Shown here in pieces: positions 7,636 to 16,191 of a stretch of 19,493 bases of DNA (the first letter of the stretch is position 1; every line of letters starts with the position of its first letter). This DNA is from a bacterium (GTDB lineage Bacteria > CG2-30-53-67 > CG2-30-70-394). Position numbers and translations under genes: made by a program. The notes beneath the pieces were generated by a model. That model did not search any database. It was not told the origin of the DNA and saw only the letters and a list, made by a program, of their open reading frames with translations. The DNA lies in the NCBI GenBank assembly GCA_024278555.1, contig JAJRSX010000153.1:1-19493 (forward strand). Direction: 5' to 3'.

Positions 7636-8365
7636 AGTGGGCGTGCTCCAGGGCACCCTGGATGTAGATGAGGGTGAGGACGACGAAGATGAAGGCCTGG
7701 AGGAAGCTGGTGAAGACCGCCAGGAGCATGATCGGCACCGGCACCAGATACGGCACCAGGCCGAGGAGGACGGCGAGGAGGATGTCCTCACCGCGGATGT
7801 TGCCGAACAGACGCAGGGAGAGAGAGAGCATCCGCGCCAGGTGGCTGATGAACTCGATGGGGAGCATGAGCGGCGCCAGCCACCAGAGGGGCCCCATGAA
7901 GTGCTTGATGTAGCCGGCACCGTGGGTCTTCATGCCGACGATCTCGCTGTAGACCACGGCGGTGACGGCGAGGGCGGCGGTGGTGTTGAGGTTGGCGGTG
8001 GGCGACTCGAAGCCGGGGATCAGGCCGATGAGGTTGCCGGTGACGATGAACAGCGACAGGGTGGCGATCAGGGGAAAGAAGCGCATCGCCTCCTCGCCCA
8101 CCATCCCCTGGGAGAAGTTGAGGATCCCTTCGAGGAGCACCTCGTAGAAGTGAGAGACCCCCTTGGGGACGATCGCAGCGCCGCGTCCCGCGAGGATGCC
8201 GGTAACGATGAGGATCGCCATCACCACCCAGGTGTAGGTGACGCACGGCGCGATGCCGGGGAGGTGGATGAGCAGCGGCGCCTCGAGACCGCCACCGCCC
8301 TCTTCGGCGGCGAAGGCGACGGCGGGGGAGAGGAGGAGGGCGAGGGGAAGGAGTCTACGCAGCAC
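7634..8365 (-). CDS. atpB: ATP synthase Fo subunit a
   Basis: This membrane stator subunit provides the two ion half-channels next to the c-ring. The 243-residue protein has a signal-peptide-like N-terminus (about 1-20, ending AVAFAA) and five or more hydrophobic helices. The conserved segment LSLSLRLFGNIRGED (180-194) contains the essential arginine (Arg185). FITS-type polar residues in the last helices read FTSFLQAFIFVVLTLIYI (218-235). The start is GTG, overlapping the atpI end by 11 nt, with AGGAGG 7 nt upstream. The order atpZ-atpI-atpB-atpE with no F1 genes nearby is a split operon, so atpF/H/A/G/D/C must be elsewhere. Confidence 0.96.
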   Translation of the reverse strand: MLRRLLPLALLLSPAVAFAAEEGGGGLEAPLLIHLPGIAPCVTYTWVVMAILIVTGILAGRGAAIVPKGVSHFYEVLLEGILNFSQGMVGEEAMRFFPLIATLSLFIVTGNLIGLIPGFESPTANLNTTAALAVTAVVYSEIVGMKTHGAGYIKHFMGPLWWLAPLMLPIEFISHLARMLSLSLRLFGNIRGEDILLAVLLGLVPYLVPVPIMLLAVFTSFLQAFIFVVLTLIYIQGALEHAH

Positions 8366-8696
8366 GGAGTGCCTCCTTGCGGGTGGCCATGGAACGGGTG
8401 GTGACGTGAACGGTGAGGGCGATGGAGAAGCCGACGGTCAGGGCGATGATCCGCTGGGTGGTGATCGCGAGCAGCGAGAAGCCGACGATGACCGCGGCGT
8501 ACTTGAGAAAGTAGAAGAGGCGAAAGAGGCCGGCCTGGTTGTGTCGTGGGTCGAGAAGGTAGCGGCCGACCTGCTCGGTGGAGATTAGGTTGGCGCTCTC
8601 CAGGGCGAGGCCGACGACACAGGCGGTGGCCGCGTCAAAGCCGGCAACCGTGTAGGTGAGCGCGGCGGCGGTGAGGAGGGCGAGGAAGAGGATCAT
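8355..8696 (-). CDS. atpI: ATP synthase subunit I family protein
   Basis: This is a 113-residue membrane protein with about four hydrophobic stretches (roughly 2-18, 24-38, 60-79, 83-98) and a charged middle loop (about 40-58). Its place between the AtpZ-like gene and atpB matches AtpI, which helps assemble the c-ring and is not part of the finished enzyme. The sequence itself has few diagnostic residues, so position carries much of the call. Its ATG shares the ATGA overlap (4 nt) with the upstream stop, and GGAGG lies about 7 nt before it, so it is translationally coupled. Its own 3' end overlaps atpB. Confidence 0.75.
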   Translation of the reverse strand: MILFLALLTAAALTYTVAGFDAATACVVGLALESANLISTEQVGRYLLDPRHNQAGLFRLFYFLKYAAVIVGFSLLAITTQRIIALTVGFSIALTVHVTTRSMATRKEALRAA

Positions 8697-8965
8697 CCCT
8701 CATCCTCCGGGTGGTGGGAGGCCTCCACCTCGCGCTTGAGCAGGCGATACATGTTGCGGAAGCCGGCGATCACCCCGGCGGTGAGGAAGAGGATGAGGCC
8801 CCACGGCGCGGTGTGCAGCCAGCGGTCGAGGTAGTAGCCGATCCCCACCCCGAGGCCGATCGCCACCAGGAGGTAGAGCCCCATGGAGGCGAGCTCGAGG
8901 CGGCGCATGTTCGCCCGCGAGAAGAGGGCGGGGGGGGAGCCGAAGGGTCGCTTGGGGTTCGCCAT
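8693..8965 (-). CDS. atpZ: AtpZ/AtpI-family membrane protein (ATP synthase operon gene 1)
   Basis: This 90-residue protein has two transmembrane helices (about 26-46 and 53-70). The pattern SMGLYLLVAIGLGVGIGYYLDRW followed by a Gly-Phe-Arg-Asn-Met (GFRNMYRLLK) segment is typical of the short AtpZ proteins found first in Fo operons. Suggested roles are Mg2+ uptake or assembly of the synthase. I chose ATG 8965 because the homologous part begins there. The frame continues upstream to 9049 but the extra residues look non-native and no ribosome-binding site favours them. It is the first gene of the Fo operon. The end of ndk lies 90 bp upstream on the same strand, so readthrough from ndk is possible. 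Confidence 0.8.
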   Translation of the reverse strand: MANPKRPFGSPPALFSRANMRRLELASMGLYLLVAIGLGVGIGYYLDRWLHTAPWGLILFLTAGVIAGFRNMYRLLKREVEASHHPEDEG

Positions 8966-9055
8966 CGCCGGAAGGGTACGCGACGACACACCGGGTGGCA
9001 CGGGCCACCCGCGGGCGATCGTTAGAGGTGCGGCGGCCACGGCGTCCAACGGTCC

Positions 9056-9472
9056 CTATCCGGCGATCTCCAGGGCGTTGAAGAAGTAGCCGATCTCGAA
9101 CGCCGCCGTCTCCGGCGCGTCGGAGCCGTGCACGGCGTTGTTCTGCAGGGAGGAGGCGAACCGCTTACGCAGGGTCCCCTCGGCAGCGTCGGCCGGGTTG
9201 GTGGCGCCCATGAGCTCGCGGTTCCTGGCGATGACGTTGTCGCCTTCGAGCACCATCACCACGACCGGCCCCTCGCACATGAAGGCGGTGAGCTCGCCGA
9301 AGAAGGGGCGCTCCCGGTGGACGGCGTAGAACCCCTCGGCCCCCTTTGGGTCGAGGTGGACCATCTTCATCGCCACGATCCGGATGTTGTTCTTTTCGAA
9401 GGTGGCGATGATCTCGCCGATGTGGCCGGCGCGAACGGCGTCCGGCTTGATGATCGACAGGGTGCGTTCCAT
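9056..9472 (-). CDS. ndk: Nucleoside diphosphate kinase
   Basis: The enzyme balances nucleoside triphosphate pools by moving a phosphate from ATP through a phosphohistidine. The 138-residue protein is normal length. It starts [12 protein letters not shown] (2-13), has the Lys9 region, RPFFGEL (55-61), [13 protein letters not shown] (84-96) and the active-site block NAVHGSD (112-118) with His115 as the phosphorylated residue and Ser117 beside it. The ATG at 9472 is the only sensible start, although no ribosome-binding site is visible; a G-tract repeat lies just upstream. It sits between hppA and the Fo genes on the same strand, in a block concerned with phosphate energy. Confidence 0.97.
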   Translation of the reverse strand: MERTLSIIKPDAVRAGHIGEIIATFEKNNIRIVAMKMVHLDPKGAEGFYAVHRERPFFGELTAFMCEGPVVVMVLEGDNVIARNRELMGATNPADAAEGTLRKRFASSLQNNAVHGSDAPETAAFEIGYFFNALEIAG

Positions 9473-9492
9473 GGGGGGCTCGCTTCGCTCGC

Positions 9493-9544
9493 GGGGATTA
9501 GGGAGTTAGGGAGGTAGGGAGGTAGGGAGGTAGGGAGATCGGGG
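9493..9544 (+). repeat. 8-nt tandem G-tract repeat (TAGGGAG) upstream of ndk
   Basis: GGG tracts occur at 9493, 9501, 9509, 9517, 9525, 9533 and 9541 with a strict 8-nt period; the units drift from TTAGGGAG to GTAGGGAG. Four or more such tracts with 4-5-nt loops satisfy the usual G-quadruplex pattern on the plus strand. It lies 20 nt upstream of the ndk start, so in an ndk mRNA leader it would be C-rich and the G-rich strand would be the template. A complementary C-rich run (CCTCCCCTCCCTCCCTACC) follows at 9623-9641. Confidence 0.8.
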
Positions 9545-9668
9545 TGGTCGGCCGCTACGCGGCCCGCGATTCGGTTTGCTCGGGGATTGTTCCACGTCAT
9601 TGAATTCGATCCAAAGGGCCCACCTCCCCTCCCTCCCTACCTAGCTATTTCCCCACCACCTAAGTTAT

Positions 9669-9703
9669 GGGGCGGCGGCGCCGTTCCCGCACACCGCCGC
9701 CCC
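9669..9703 (-). terminator. Candidate hppA terminator hairpin
   Basis: A perfect 10-bp GC-rich stem (GGGGCGGCGG 9669-9678, CCGCCGCCCC 9694-9703) with a 15-nt loop lies about 36 nt after the hppA stop. On the minus strand it is followed by ATAACTTAGG, not a true T-run, so it is either a weak intrinsic terminator or an mRNA-stabilising hairpin. Confidence 0.45.
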
Positions 9704-9738
9704 GGCTCGCCTGTTGCTGGCCAGGGTACCCCCGGGGC

Positions 9739-11772
<2,034 letters not shown>

Positions 11773-11888
11773 ACGCGTACTCCTCCCACCAGGTCACGCC
11801 TACGGCGTGCGTGAGTGAAACCAAGACCCGGACCCCAGCTACACCAGCAGGTGGGCAGCGAGCAACGCCGGATCACGACGGAAGAGGC

Positions 11889-11917
11889 ATTATGGTTGAA
11901 CCACGGCTGGATTTCAA
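11889..11917 (-). promoter_or_regulatory. Sigma70-type promoter for hppA
   Basis: On the minus strand TTGAAA (11912-11917) and CATAAT (11889-11894) are separated by exactly 17 nt, a strong match in DNA this GC-rich. It overlaps the last codon of the upstream suhB-like gene. Transcription would start near 11882, giving a leader of about 110 nt that holds a small hairpin (CACGCC/GGCGTG, 11795-11809) and the hppA ribosome-binding site. Confidence 0.65.
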
Positions 11918-12717
11918 TCCATGCGGGTGATGTCGACCATCGCCGGGTGGAGCGCCGGCGGGGCGACGACGATGTCGCCGCGGTGAATCGAGTAGGCGTC
12001 GCCGTCGAGATTCGAGAAGCGGGCCCCCGCCTCGGCGGCGATGAGGCTGCCGGCGGCGAGGTCCCACGGCTTGAGGTTTTCCTCCCAGAAACCGTCGAAC
12101 CGGCCGGCGGCCACGTAGCAGAGGTCGAGCGCCGCCGAGCCGTCGCGCCGCACCCCCTGGGCGGCGCGGACGAAGCGGGTGAAGCGGGCAAAGGGGGCGT
12201 CGCCGCGCGCACCGATGTCGTAGGGGAAGCCGGTGACCAGCAGCGCTTGGCGCAGGTCGGCGGTGTCGGCGACCCGCAGGCGACGGCGGCTTCCCAGGTG
12301 GTCCAGGTAGGCGCCACCGCCGGCGGTGGCGGTAAACCGCTCGCCGAGGGCCGGTGCCTCCACCACCCCCGCGATCAGCTCGCCGGCCACCTCCACGCCG
12401 ATCGAGCAGCAGTAAAAGGGGTAGCCGTGGGCGAAGTTGGTGGTGCCGTCCAGGGGGTCGATGATCCAGCGCGGCGTGGCGTTTGCCGTTGCCGCCCCCT
12501 GGGCGCCGCCCTCCTCGGCGAGGATCGCGTGGTCCGGGAAGCGCGCCTTGATCCCCGCTACCACCAGGGCCTCGCTCGCCCGGTCCGCGTCGGTCACCAG
12601 GTCGATGGCGTTGGCCTTGGTGGCCACCGCGAAGCCGTGGCGCTGGTGGTCGAGCAGCAGCGCCGCCGCCTCCCGCGCCAGGGCCGTTGCCACCCCCAGG
12701 TAGCTCTCTCTCTCCAT
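11914..12717 (-). CDS. suhB: Inositol monophosphatase family phosphatase
   Basis: This Mg2+-dependent, Li+-sensitive-type phosphatase is predicted to hydrolyse inositol-1-phosphate or a related sugar phosphate. The 267-residue protein has all metal-site motifs: AEEGG (67-71, Glu68), DPLDGTTNF (87-95, Asp87 and Asp90) and WDLAAGSLIAAEAGA (218-232, Asp219). ATG 12717 was chosen because AGGAG precedes it at about 7 nt and the family sequence begins there; the frame is open 30 codons further upstream. The symbol is used by family resemblance: in E. coli SuhB also joins rRNA antitermination complexes, which cannot be judged here, and other IMPase-family phosphatases remain possible. It is on the same strand as hppA, whose promoter sits at its 3' end. 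Confidence 0.88.
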   Translation of the reverse strand: MERESYLGVATALAREAAALLLDHQRHGFAVATKANAIDLVTDADRASEALVVAGIKARFPDHAILAEEGGAQGAATANATPRWIIDPLDGTTNFAHGYPFYCCSIGVEVAGELIAGVVEAPALGERFTATAGGGAYLDHLGSRRRLRVADTADLRQALLVTGFPYDIGARGDAPFARFTRFVRAAQGVRRDGSAALDLCYVAAGRFDGFWEENLKPWDLAAGSLIAAEAGARFSNLDGDAYSIHRGDIVVAPPALHPAMVDITRMD

Positions 12718-12877
12718 CGCCGTCTCCTCTGGTGCGGCCCGCACCGGCCAATCATTCAGCCCCCCCAAGGCGGCCGCAACCCCGAGGCGAAGAGTGGGCG
12801 GGGCCATGGGGGCGGGATCGTGTTACCCGGCAATCGTGCAATCTGAAAGTCGGGGTTGCAGATTACAAAGTTGCGAG

Positions 12878-13219
12878 ATCCTCACCGGCCGCCAGCAGTT
12901 CGAGGTCGTCGAGGGGATCAGCCAGTCCCTGGCGGGGCGAACCGCCCTCCTGAAGCTCCTCCCCTTCTCGATCGCGGAGGTCGCCGGTCGCGACGAGGTG
13001 GCCACCCTCGACCGGATGGTGGTGACCGGCTTCTACCCGCGGATCTACGACTTCAAGGGGCTCGACCACTTTGCCCGCCTCTTCCCCGACCTTCCCCACG
13101 GCGGCGGCCTCATCTACGGCGGTGATGTGGTCCAGGAGCGCGCCGGCGTGAGGGTCTATCCGGTCCAGGGGATCCACGAGCTGCTCGACCGGGTCAACGG
13201 GGAGGTGGGTGGCCGGTGA
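12878..13219 (+). pseudogene. Remnant of an AAA_14/DUF4143 ATPase gene (5' truncated, internal deletion)
   Basis: The frame encodes ILTGRQQFEVVEGISQSLAG plus RTALLKLLPFS, the end of the AAA_14 ATPase domain that normally reads LTGSQQF...SLAGRxALLxLLPFS. It then has GFYPRIYD, the start of the DUF4143 region, and jumps directly to HFARLFPDLPHGGGLIYGGD and ERAGVRVYP, which normally close the DUF4143 domain. The Walker A half and the middle of DUF4143 are missing; intact members are usually near 400 residues and this piece is about 113. No ribosome-binding site or plausible start is visible. The parent family is common, mobile-looking and linked to toxin-antitoxin-like or defence contexts in some genomes. 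The fragment sits at the junction between suhB and rsfS. Confidence 0.72.
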
Positions 13220-13285
13220 GGGGCTGCGACACCGACCACACGCGTTGCCCACGCCTCTCCCGCCGCCCCGGTGGTCCGGACCCTC

Positions 13286-13308
13286 CGTTTTTCGCGCCGC
13301 GAAAAACG
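13286..13308. promoter_or_regulatory. Perfect 11-bp inverted repeat upstream of rsfS
   Basis: CGTTTTTCGCG (13286-13296) and CGCGAAAAACG (13298-13308) are exact reverse complements around one central C. The T5/A5 runs stand out in GC-rich DNA. With almost no loop it suits a dimeric protein-binding site better than a terminator. It overlaps the possible -35 and spacer of the rsfS promoter. Confidence 0.65.
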
Positions 13309-13316
13309 CGCATACT
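13288..13316 (+). promoter_or_regulatory. Possible promoter for rsfS
   Basis: TTTTTC (13288-13293) and CATACT (13311-13316) are 17 nt apart. The -10 is a good match and the -35 poor. The -10 ends only 8 nt before the rsfS ATG, so the message would be nearly leaderless, consistent with no visible ribosome-binding site. Confidence 0.4.
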
Positions 13317-13324
13317 CCCCGCCC

Positions 13325-13699
13325 ATGGCCACAGACCCCACGATCACCCTTGTTGAGACCGCCTGCCGTGCCTGTCAGGAGAAGAAGGCCAAGGACCTCG
13401 TTGCCCTCGATGTACGCGGCATGACCTCGCTGGCCGACGCCTTCGTCTTCTGTTCCGGGAACACCGGTCGCCAGGTGAAGGCGATCACCGATGAGGTGCT
13501 CCGCCAACTCAAAGCGGCGGGGTACAAGCTGCACGGTACCGAGGGGGTACAGGAGGCGGTGTGGGTGCTGCTGGACTACGGCGACGTGGTGGTCCACGTC
13601 TTTGAGCAGGAGACGCGCGACTTCTACAACCTGGAGCGGTTGTGGGGGGAGGCGCCGCGCATCGAGATCCCCGCAGCGCCGGAGCCCAGCTTCGATTGA
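13325..13699 (+). CDS. rsfS: Ribosomal silencing factor RsfS (Iojap family)
   Basis: RsfS binds ribosomal protein uL14 on the large subunit and blocks subunit joining when nutrients are low. The 124-residue protein is normal length. It has KKAKDLVALDVRGMTSLADAF (about 20-40), CSGNTGRQVKAI (43-54), GTEG (72-75), WVLLDYGDVVVHVF (79-92) and RDFYNLERLWGEAP (97-110), which are the conserved Iojap blocks. ATG 13325 is the last Met before the core; the frame is open further up but crosses the palindrome. The stop TGA overlaps the rlmH ATG by one base, so the two are coupled, the usual pairing. The nadD gene that often precedes them is absent; a decayed ATPase fragment is there instead. Confidence 0.95.
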   Translation: MATDPTITLVETACRACQEKKAKDLVALDVRGMTSLADAFVFCSGNTGRQVKAITDEVLRQLKAAGYKLHGTEGVQEAVWVLLDYGDVVVHVFEQETRDFYNLERLWGEAPRIEIPAAPEPSFD

Positions 13700-14157
13700 T
13701 GCGTTGGGGTCTCCTCTGTGTCGGTCGGGTGCGCGCCCCGGGGTTGGCGGCGGCGATCGCGCCGTATCTCACCCGTCTCGCCGCCAGTGCGCCCCTGGAG
13801 GTGGTGGAGGTGCGCGCCGGCGCGGCCCACGGTCGCGGCGCGGTGGAGGCGGAGGGTGAGCGGCTGCTGGCGCGGGTGGGTGGCCGGGATCGACTGGTGG
13901 CCCTGGAGGTGGAGGGGCGCCGCTACACCACCGAGGCCCTTGCCCGGCAGGTGGCGTCGTGGCGCGCCTCGGTGGCGGGTCGCCTGTGGCTGGCGATCGG
14001 CGGCGCCGATGGTCTGGCCCCGGCGGTGGCGGCGCGCGCCGACGAGCGGCTGTCGCTGTCGCCCCTCACCCTGCCCCACGAGCTCGCCCGTCTGGTGGTC
14101 GTTGAGCAGCTCTACCGCTGCCACTGCTTGTTGACGGGCCATCCATACCATCATTAG
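13699..14157 (+). CDS. rlmH: 23S rRNA (pseudouridine-1915 N3)-methyltransferase RlmH
   Basis: RlmH is a SPOUT-class methyltransferase that modifies helix 69 of 23S rRNA in the 70S ribosome using S-adenosylmethionine. The 152-residue protein is normal length. The start MRWGLLCVGRVRAPGL matches the family N-terminus, the SAM knot has AIGGADGL (99-106), and the C-terminus carries LSLSPLTLPHELAR (118-131) and VVEQLYRCHCLLTGHPYHH (134-152). The final residue is His where many homologues have Lys or Arg. The start overlaps the rsfS stop (TGATG), so translation is coupled. The product acts on the same subunit as RsfS. Confidence 0.95.
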   Translation: MRWGLLCVGRVRAPGLAAAIAPYLTRLAASAPLEVVEVRAGAAHGRGAVEAEGERLLARVGGRDRLVALEVEGRRYTTEALARQVASWRASVAGRLWLAIGGADGLAPAVAARADERLSLSPLTLPHELARLVVVEQLYRCHCLLTGHPYHH

Positions 14158-14230
14158 GTTCGCTTCCACCGATCAGGTTCGCCTGCCGCGTCGTTGCCGG
14201 CGCGGCGCCACTCCAGGGAGGGAGACCCCC

Positions 14231-15535
14231 ATGTCATTTGCCCGAATCGTTGCCGCCCTCGGCGGTCTGCTGGCGCTCCTCTTTGGGTACATCACCATCT
14301 TCAACCGTGGTGATACCACCCTGGTGCTGTGGAGCGGTCGGGTCGTCACCCTGCCCATGTCGGTGCTGGTGCTCGCCTGTGTCCTGGCGGGCGCCTCTAT
14401 TGTCCTGCTGATGGTGGCCGCCACGGAGATGGGCGGCGCGGCGCGTAGCCTCGGCCGGCGCCGTCGCCTCCGGCGCGAGCGGCGCTTCGAGGCGCTCTTT
14501 GAGAAGGGGTGCGACCTGGCCGATCTCGGCCTTGCCGATCGCGCCCTCTCCTGTTTCGAGCGGATCCTCGACCACGATCCGGGCCACGTCTCCGCCCTGG
14601 TTCAGCTCGGGGTGATGCGGCGGCGGCAGGGCGACGCCGAGGTGGCGATCCGCTACCACAAGCGTGCCTTGGAGCGCGAGCCGACCCACATTCGCGCCCA
14701 GGTCTCCCTGGTGGAGGACTGTCTCGACGCGGAGCGGTGGCAGGAGGCCCTGGAGGTGTGCGGCAAGCTTCTGGAGATCGAGGGTGAGGCGATGCGGGTG
14801 TTGGTGTGGAGCCGCGACCTGCAGGTTCGCCTCGGCCGCCTGGAGGAGGCGATCGACACCCAGCGCCACCTCATGCGCCACGAGGGGCTCGGCGGCGAGG
14901 CGCACCGGATGCTGCGCCGCCTCCAGTTCCTCCAGGCGATGGCGCGGGCGGAGGAGGGAAGCTCCGAGGCGGCACGCAAGCAGCTCACCGAGATCCTCCG
15001 TCAGGAGCGCACCTTTGTCCCGGCGCAGGTGGAGCTCGGCCGTCTGCTGCTTGGCGAGGGCAAGGAGAAGGAGGCGGTGCGCCGCTGGCGCGAGGGGTAC
15101 GCCCAGACCCACGACGTCGTCTTTCTCCACCTCCTGGAGCGGTACTACCTCGGGAAGGATGACCCCGACGCGGCGATCGCCGTCTACCTCAACGCCCTCA
15201 AGGATGCACCGGCGAGCGTCGAGCTCCAGTTCTGCCTCGGCAAGCTCTACCTGCGGTTGGAGATGCTCGACAACGCCTACGACACCCTGCGCGACCTTGC
15301 CGATGCGGGGGCCTCCTTCCCGGCGCTGCACCGGCTCCTTGGCGAGGTGCGCCACCGGCGCGGCGACGACGAGGCCGCCTTCGGCGAGCTGCAGGCGTGC
15401 GTCCCCTTCCGGGTGGCGGCGGTGGTGCCCTACCGGTGCTCGGCGTGCGGCGTGGATGCGGAGGAGTGGCAGGCGCAGTGCCCCGCCTGCGGCGCCTGGG
15501 AGAGCCTCGGGATGCCGATCGACCCCGAGGGGTGA
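14231..15535 (+). CDS. lapB: LapA-LapB fusion, lipopolysaccharide assembly TPR protein with rubredoxin-like tail
   Basis: The first 65 residues contain two membrane helices (about 5-24 and 43-64) separated by FNRGDTTLVLWSGR, the layout of the LapA (DUF1049) domain. A basic linker (RRRRLRRERR) leads to TPR repeats (about 85-385), and the C-terminus is a rubredoxin-like metal knuckle with Cys403-x2-Cys406 and Cys417-x2-Cys420 (YRCSACG, CPACGAW). The TPR plus knuckle is LapB/YciM, which in E. coli brings LpxC to FtsH for degradation and so controls lipopolysaccharide synthesis. LapA and LapB are usually separate adjacent genes. GGGAGG lies about 8-10 nt before the ATG. It follows rlmH by 73 bp and converges on the universal stress gene. 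Confidence 0.9.
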   Translation: MSFARIVAALGGLLALLFGYITIFNRGDTTLVLWSGRVVTLPMSVLVLACVLAGASIVLLMVAATEMGGAARSLGRRRRLRRERRFEALFEKGCDLADLGLADRALSCFERILDHDPGHVSALVQLGVMRRRQGDAEVAIRYHKRALEREPTHIRAQVSLVEDCLDAERWQEALEVCGKLLEIEGEAMRVLVWSRDLQVRLGRLEEAIDTQRHLMRHEGLGGEAHRMLRRLQFLQAMARAEEGSSEAARKQLTEILRQERTFVPAQVELGRLLLGEGKEKEAVRRWREGYAQTHDVVFLHLLERYYLGKDDPDAAIAVYLNALKDAPASVELQFCLGKLYLRLEMLDNAYDTLRDLADAGASFPALHRLLGEVRHRRGDDEAAFGELQACVPFRVAAVVPYRCSACGVDAEEWQAQCPACGAWESLGMPIDPEG

Positions 15536-15557
15536 GATGCCCCGTGCGGGTCGGCGT

Positions 15558-16064
15558 TTACGCCGGCCGCTCGATCGCCCAGAGGGAGACGCCGAACGGC
15601 TTGCGCGCCAGCCGCTCGGTCACCTGGCCCACCACCCACGCGGTGATCATCGAGCGGCTGCCCCGTCCGACCACCAGGGTGCCGTAGCGGCCGCTCGTCG
15701 CCTCCTTGCGGATCGCCTCGGCGATCCCCGCGGCCAGCTCCTCGGTCGGCCGCTCCCCCACCTTCGTCTCGATCGCGCCGTCGGCGAGGCCGCGCCGGGC
15801 GAGGTGGTCGCGTGCTACCTCCAGCCGTTCGTACGCCGCCGCCACCGCCTGTGCGTGCCACTCCTCCCGCCGGGCCTCCGCCGCCTCCAGCTCCTGGGTG
15901 TCCCCGAACCAGCCGCGCCGGTTGAGCTCGTCCGGCAGCGGCGGCAGGACGGAGAAGAGGGTGATGCGCGGCTTGATGCACGTCCCCAGGGCCTCGGCGA
16001 GGTGGTCGAGGAGGTAGTCGCATCCACCCTCGGTGTCGAGGGCGACGAGGAAGCGGTAGGCCAT
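15558..16064 (-). CDS. Universal stress protein family
   Basis: This is a single Usp domain of 168 residues: MAYRFLVALD start with Asp10 in the nucleotide-binding strand, a first beta-alpha unit ending ITLFSVLPP, a longer than usual helix (about 55-92), and TLVVGRGSRSMITAWVVGQV (129-148) with the last strand GVSLWAIE. The classical ATP-binding pattern G-x2-G-x9-G-S/T is imperfect: the final pair reads Gly146-Gln147, so it may not bind ATP in the usual way. The physiological role is unknown. AAGGAG lies 7 nt before the ATG. It ends 22 nt from lapB in a convergent arrangement. It lies after the kinase gene on the same strand, 127 bp away, so shared expression is possible but not shown. Confidence 0.85.
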   Translation of the reverse strand: MAYRFLVALDTEGGCDYLLDHLAEALGTCIKPRITLFSVLPPLPDELNRRGWFGDTQELEAAEARREEWHAQAVAAAYERLEVARDHLARRGLADGAIETKVGERPTEELAAGIAEAIRKEATSGRYGTLVVGRGSRSMITAWVVGQVTERLARKPFGVSLWAIERPA

Positions 16065-16191
16065 GGCGGGCTCCTTCTGCGGCGTCGGTGGGTGGGTAAC
16101 AGCGGCAGGTACCGTTGGGCGGCGAGTCGAGCTCCCATCTCGAAGCAGCTCCTCGACCGCCGGAGTTCAGTGTAGCTAGTCGCGGCCCTGG

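Noticed and set aside
15541-15565. Two small hairpins between convergent lapB and usp (CCCG-TG-CGGG and CGGCG-TTTA-CGCCG)
   Set aside because: Stems are 4-5 bp and no T-run follows on either strand, so I do not call a terminator.
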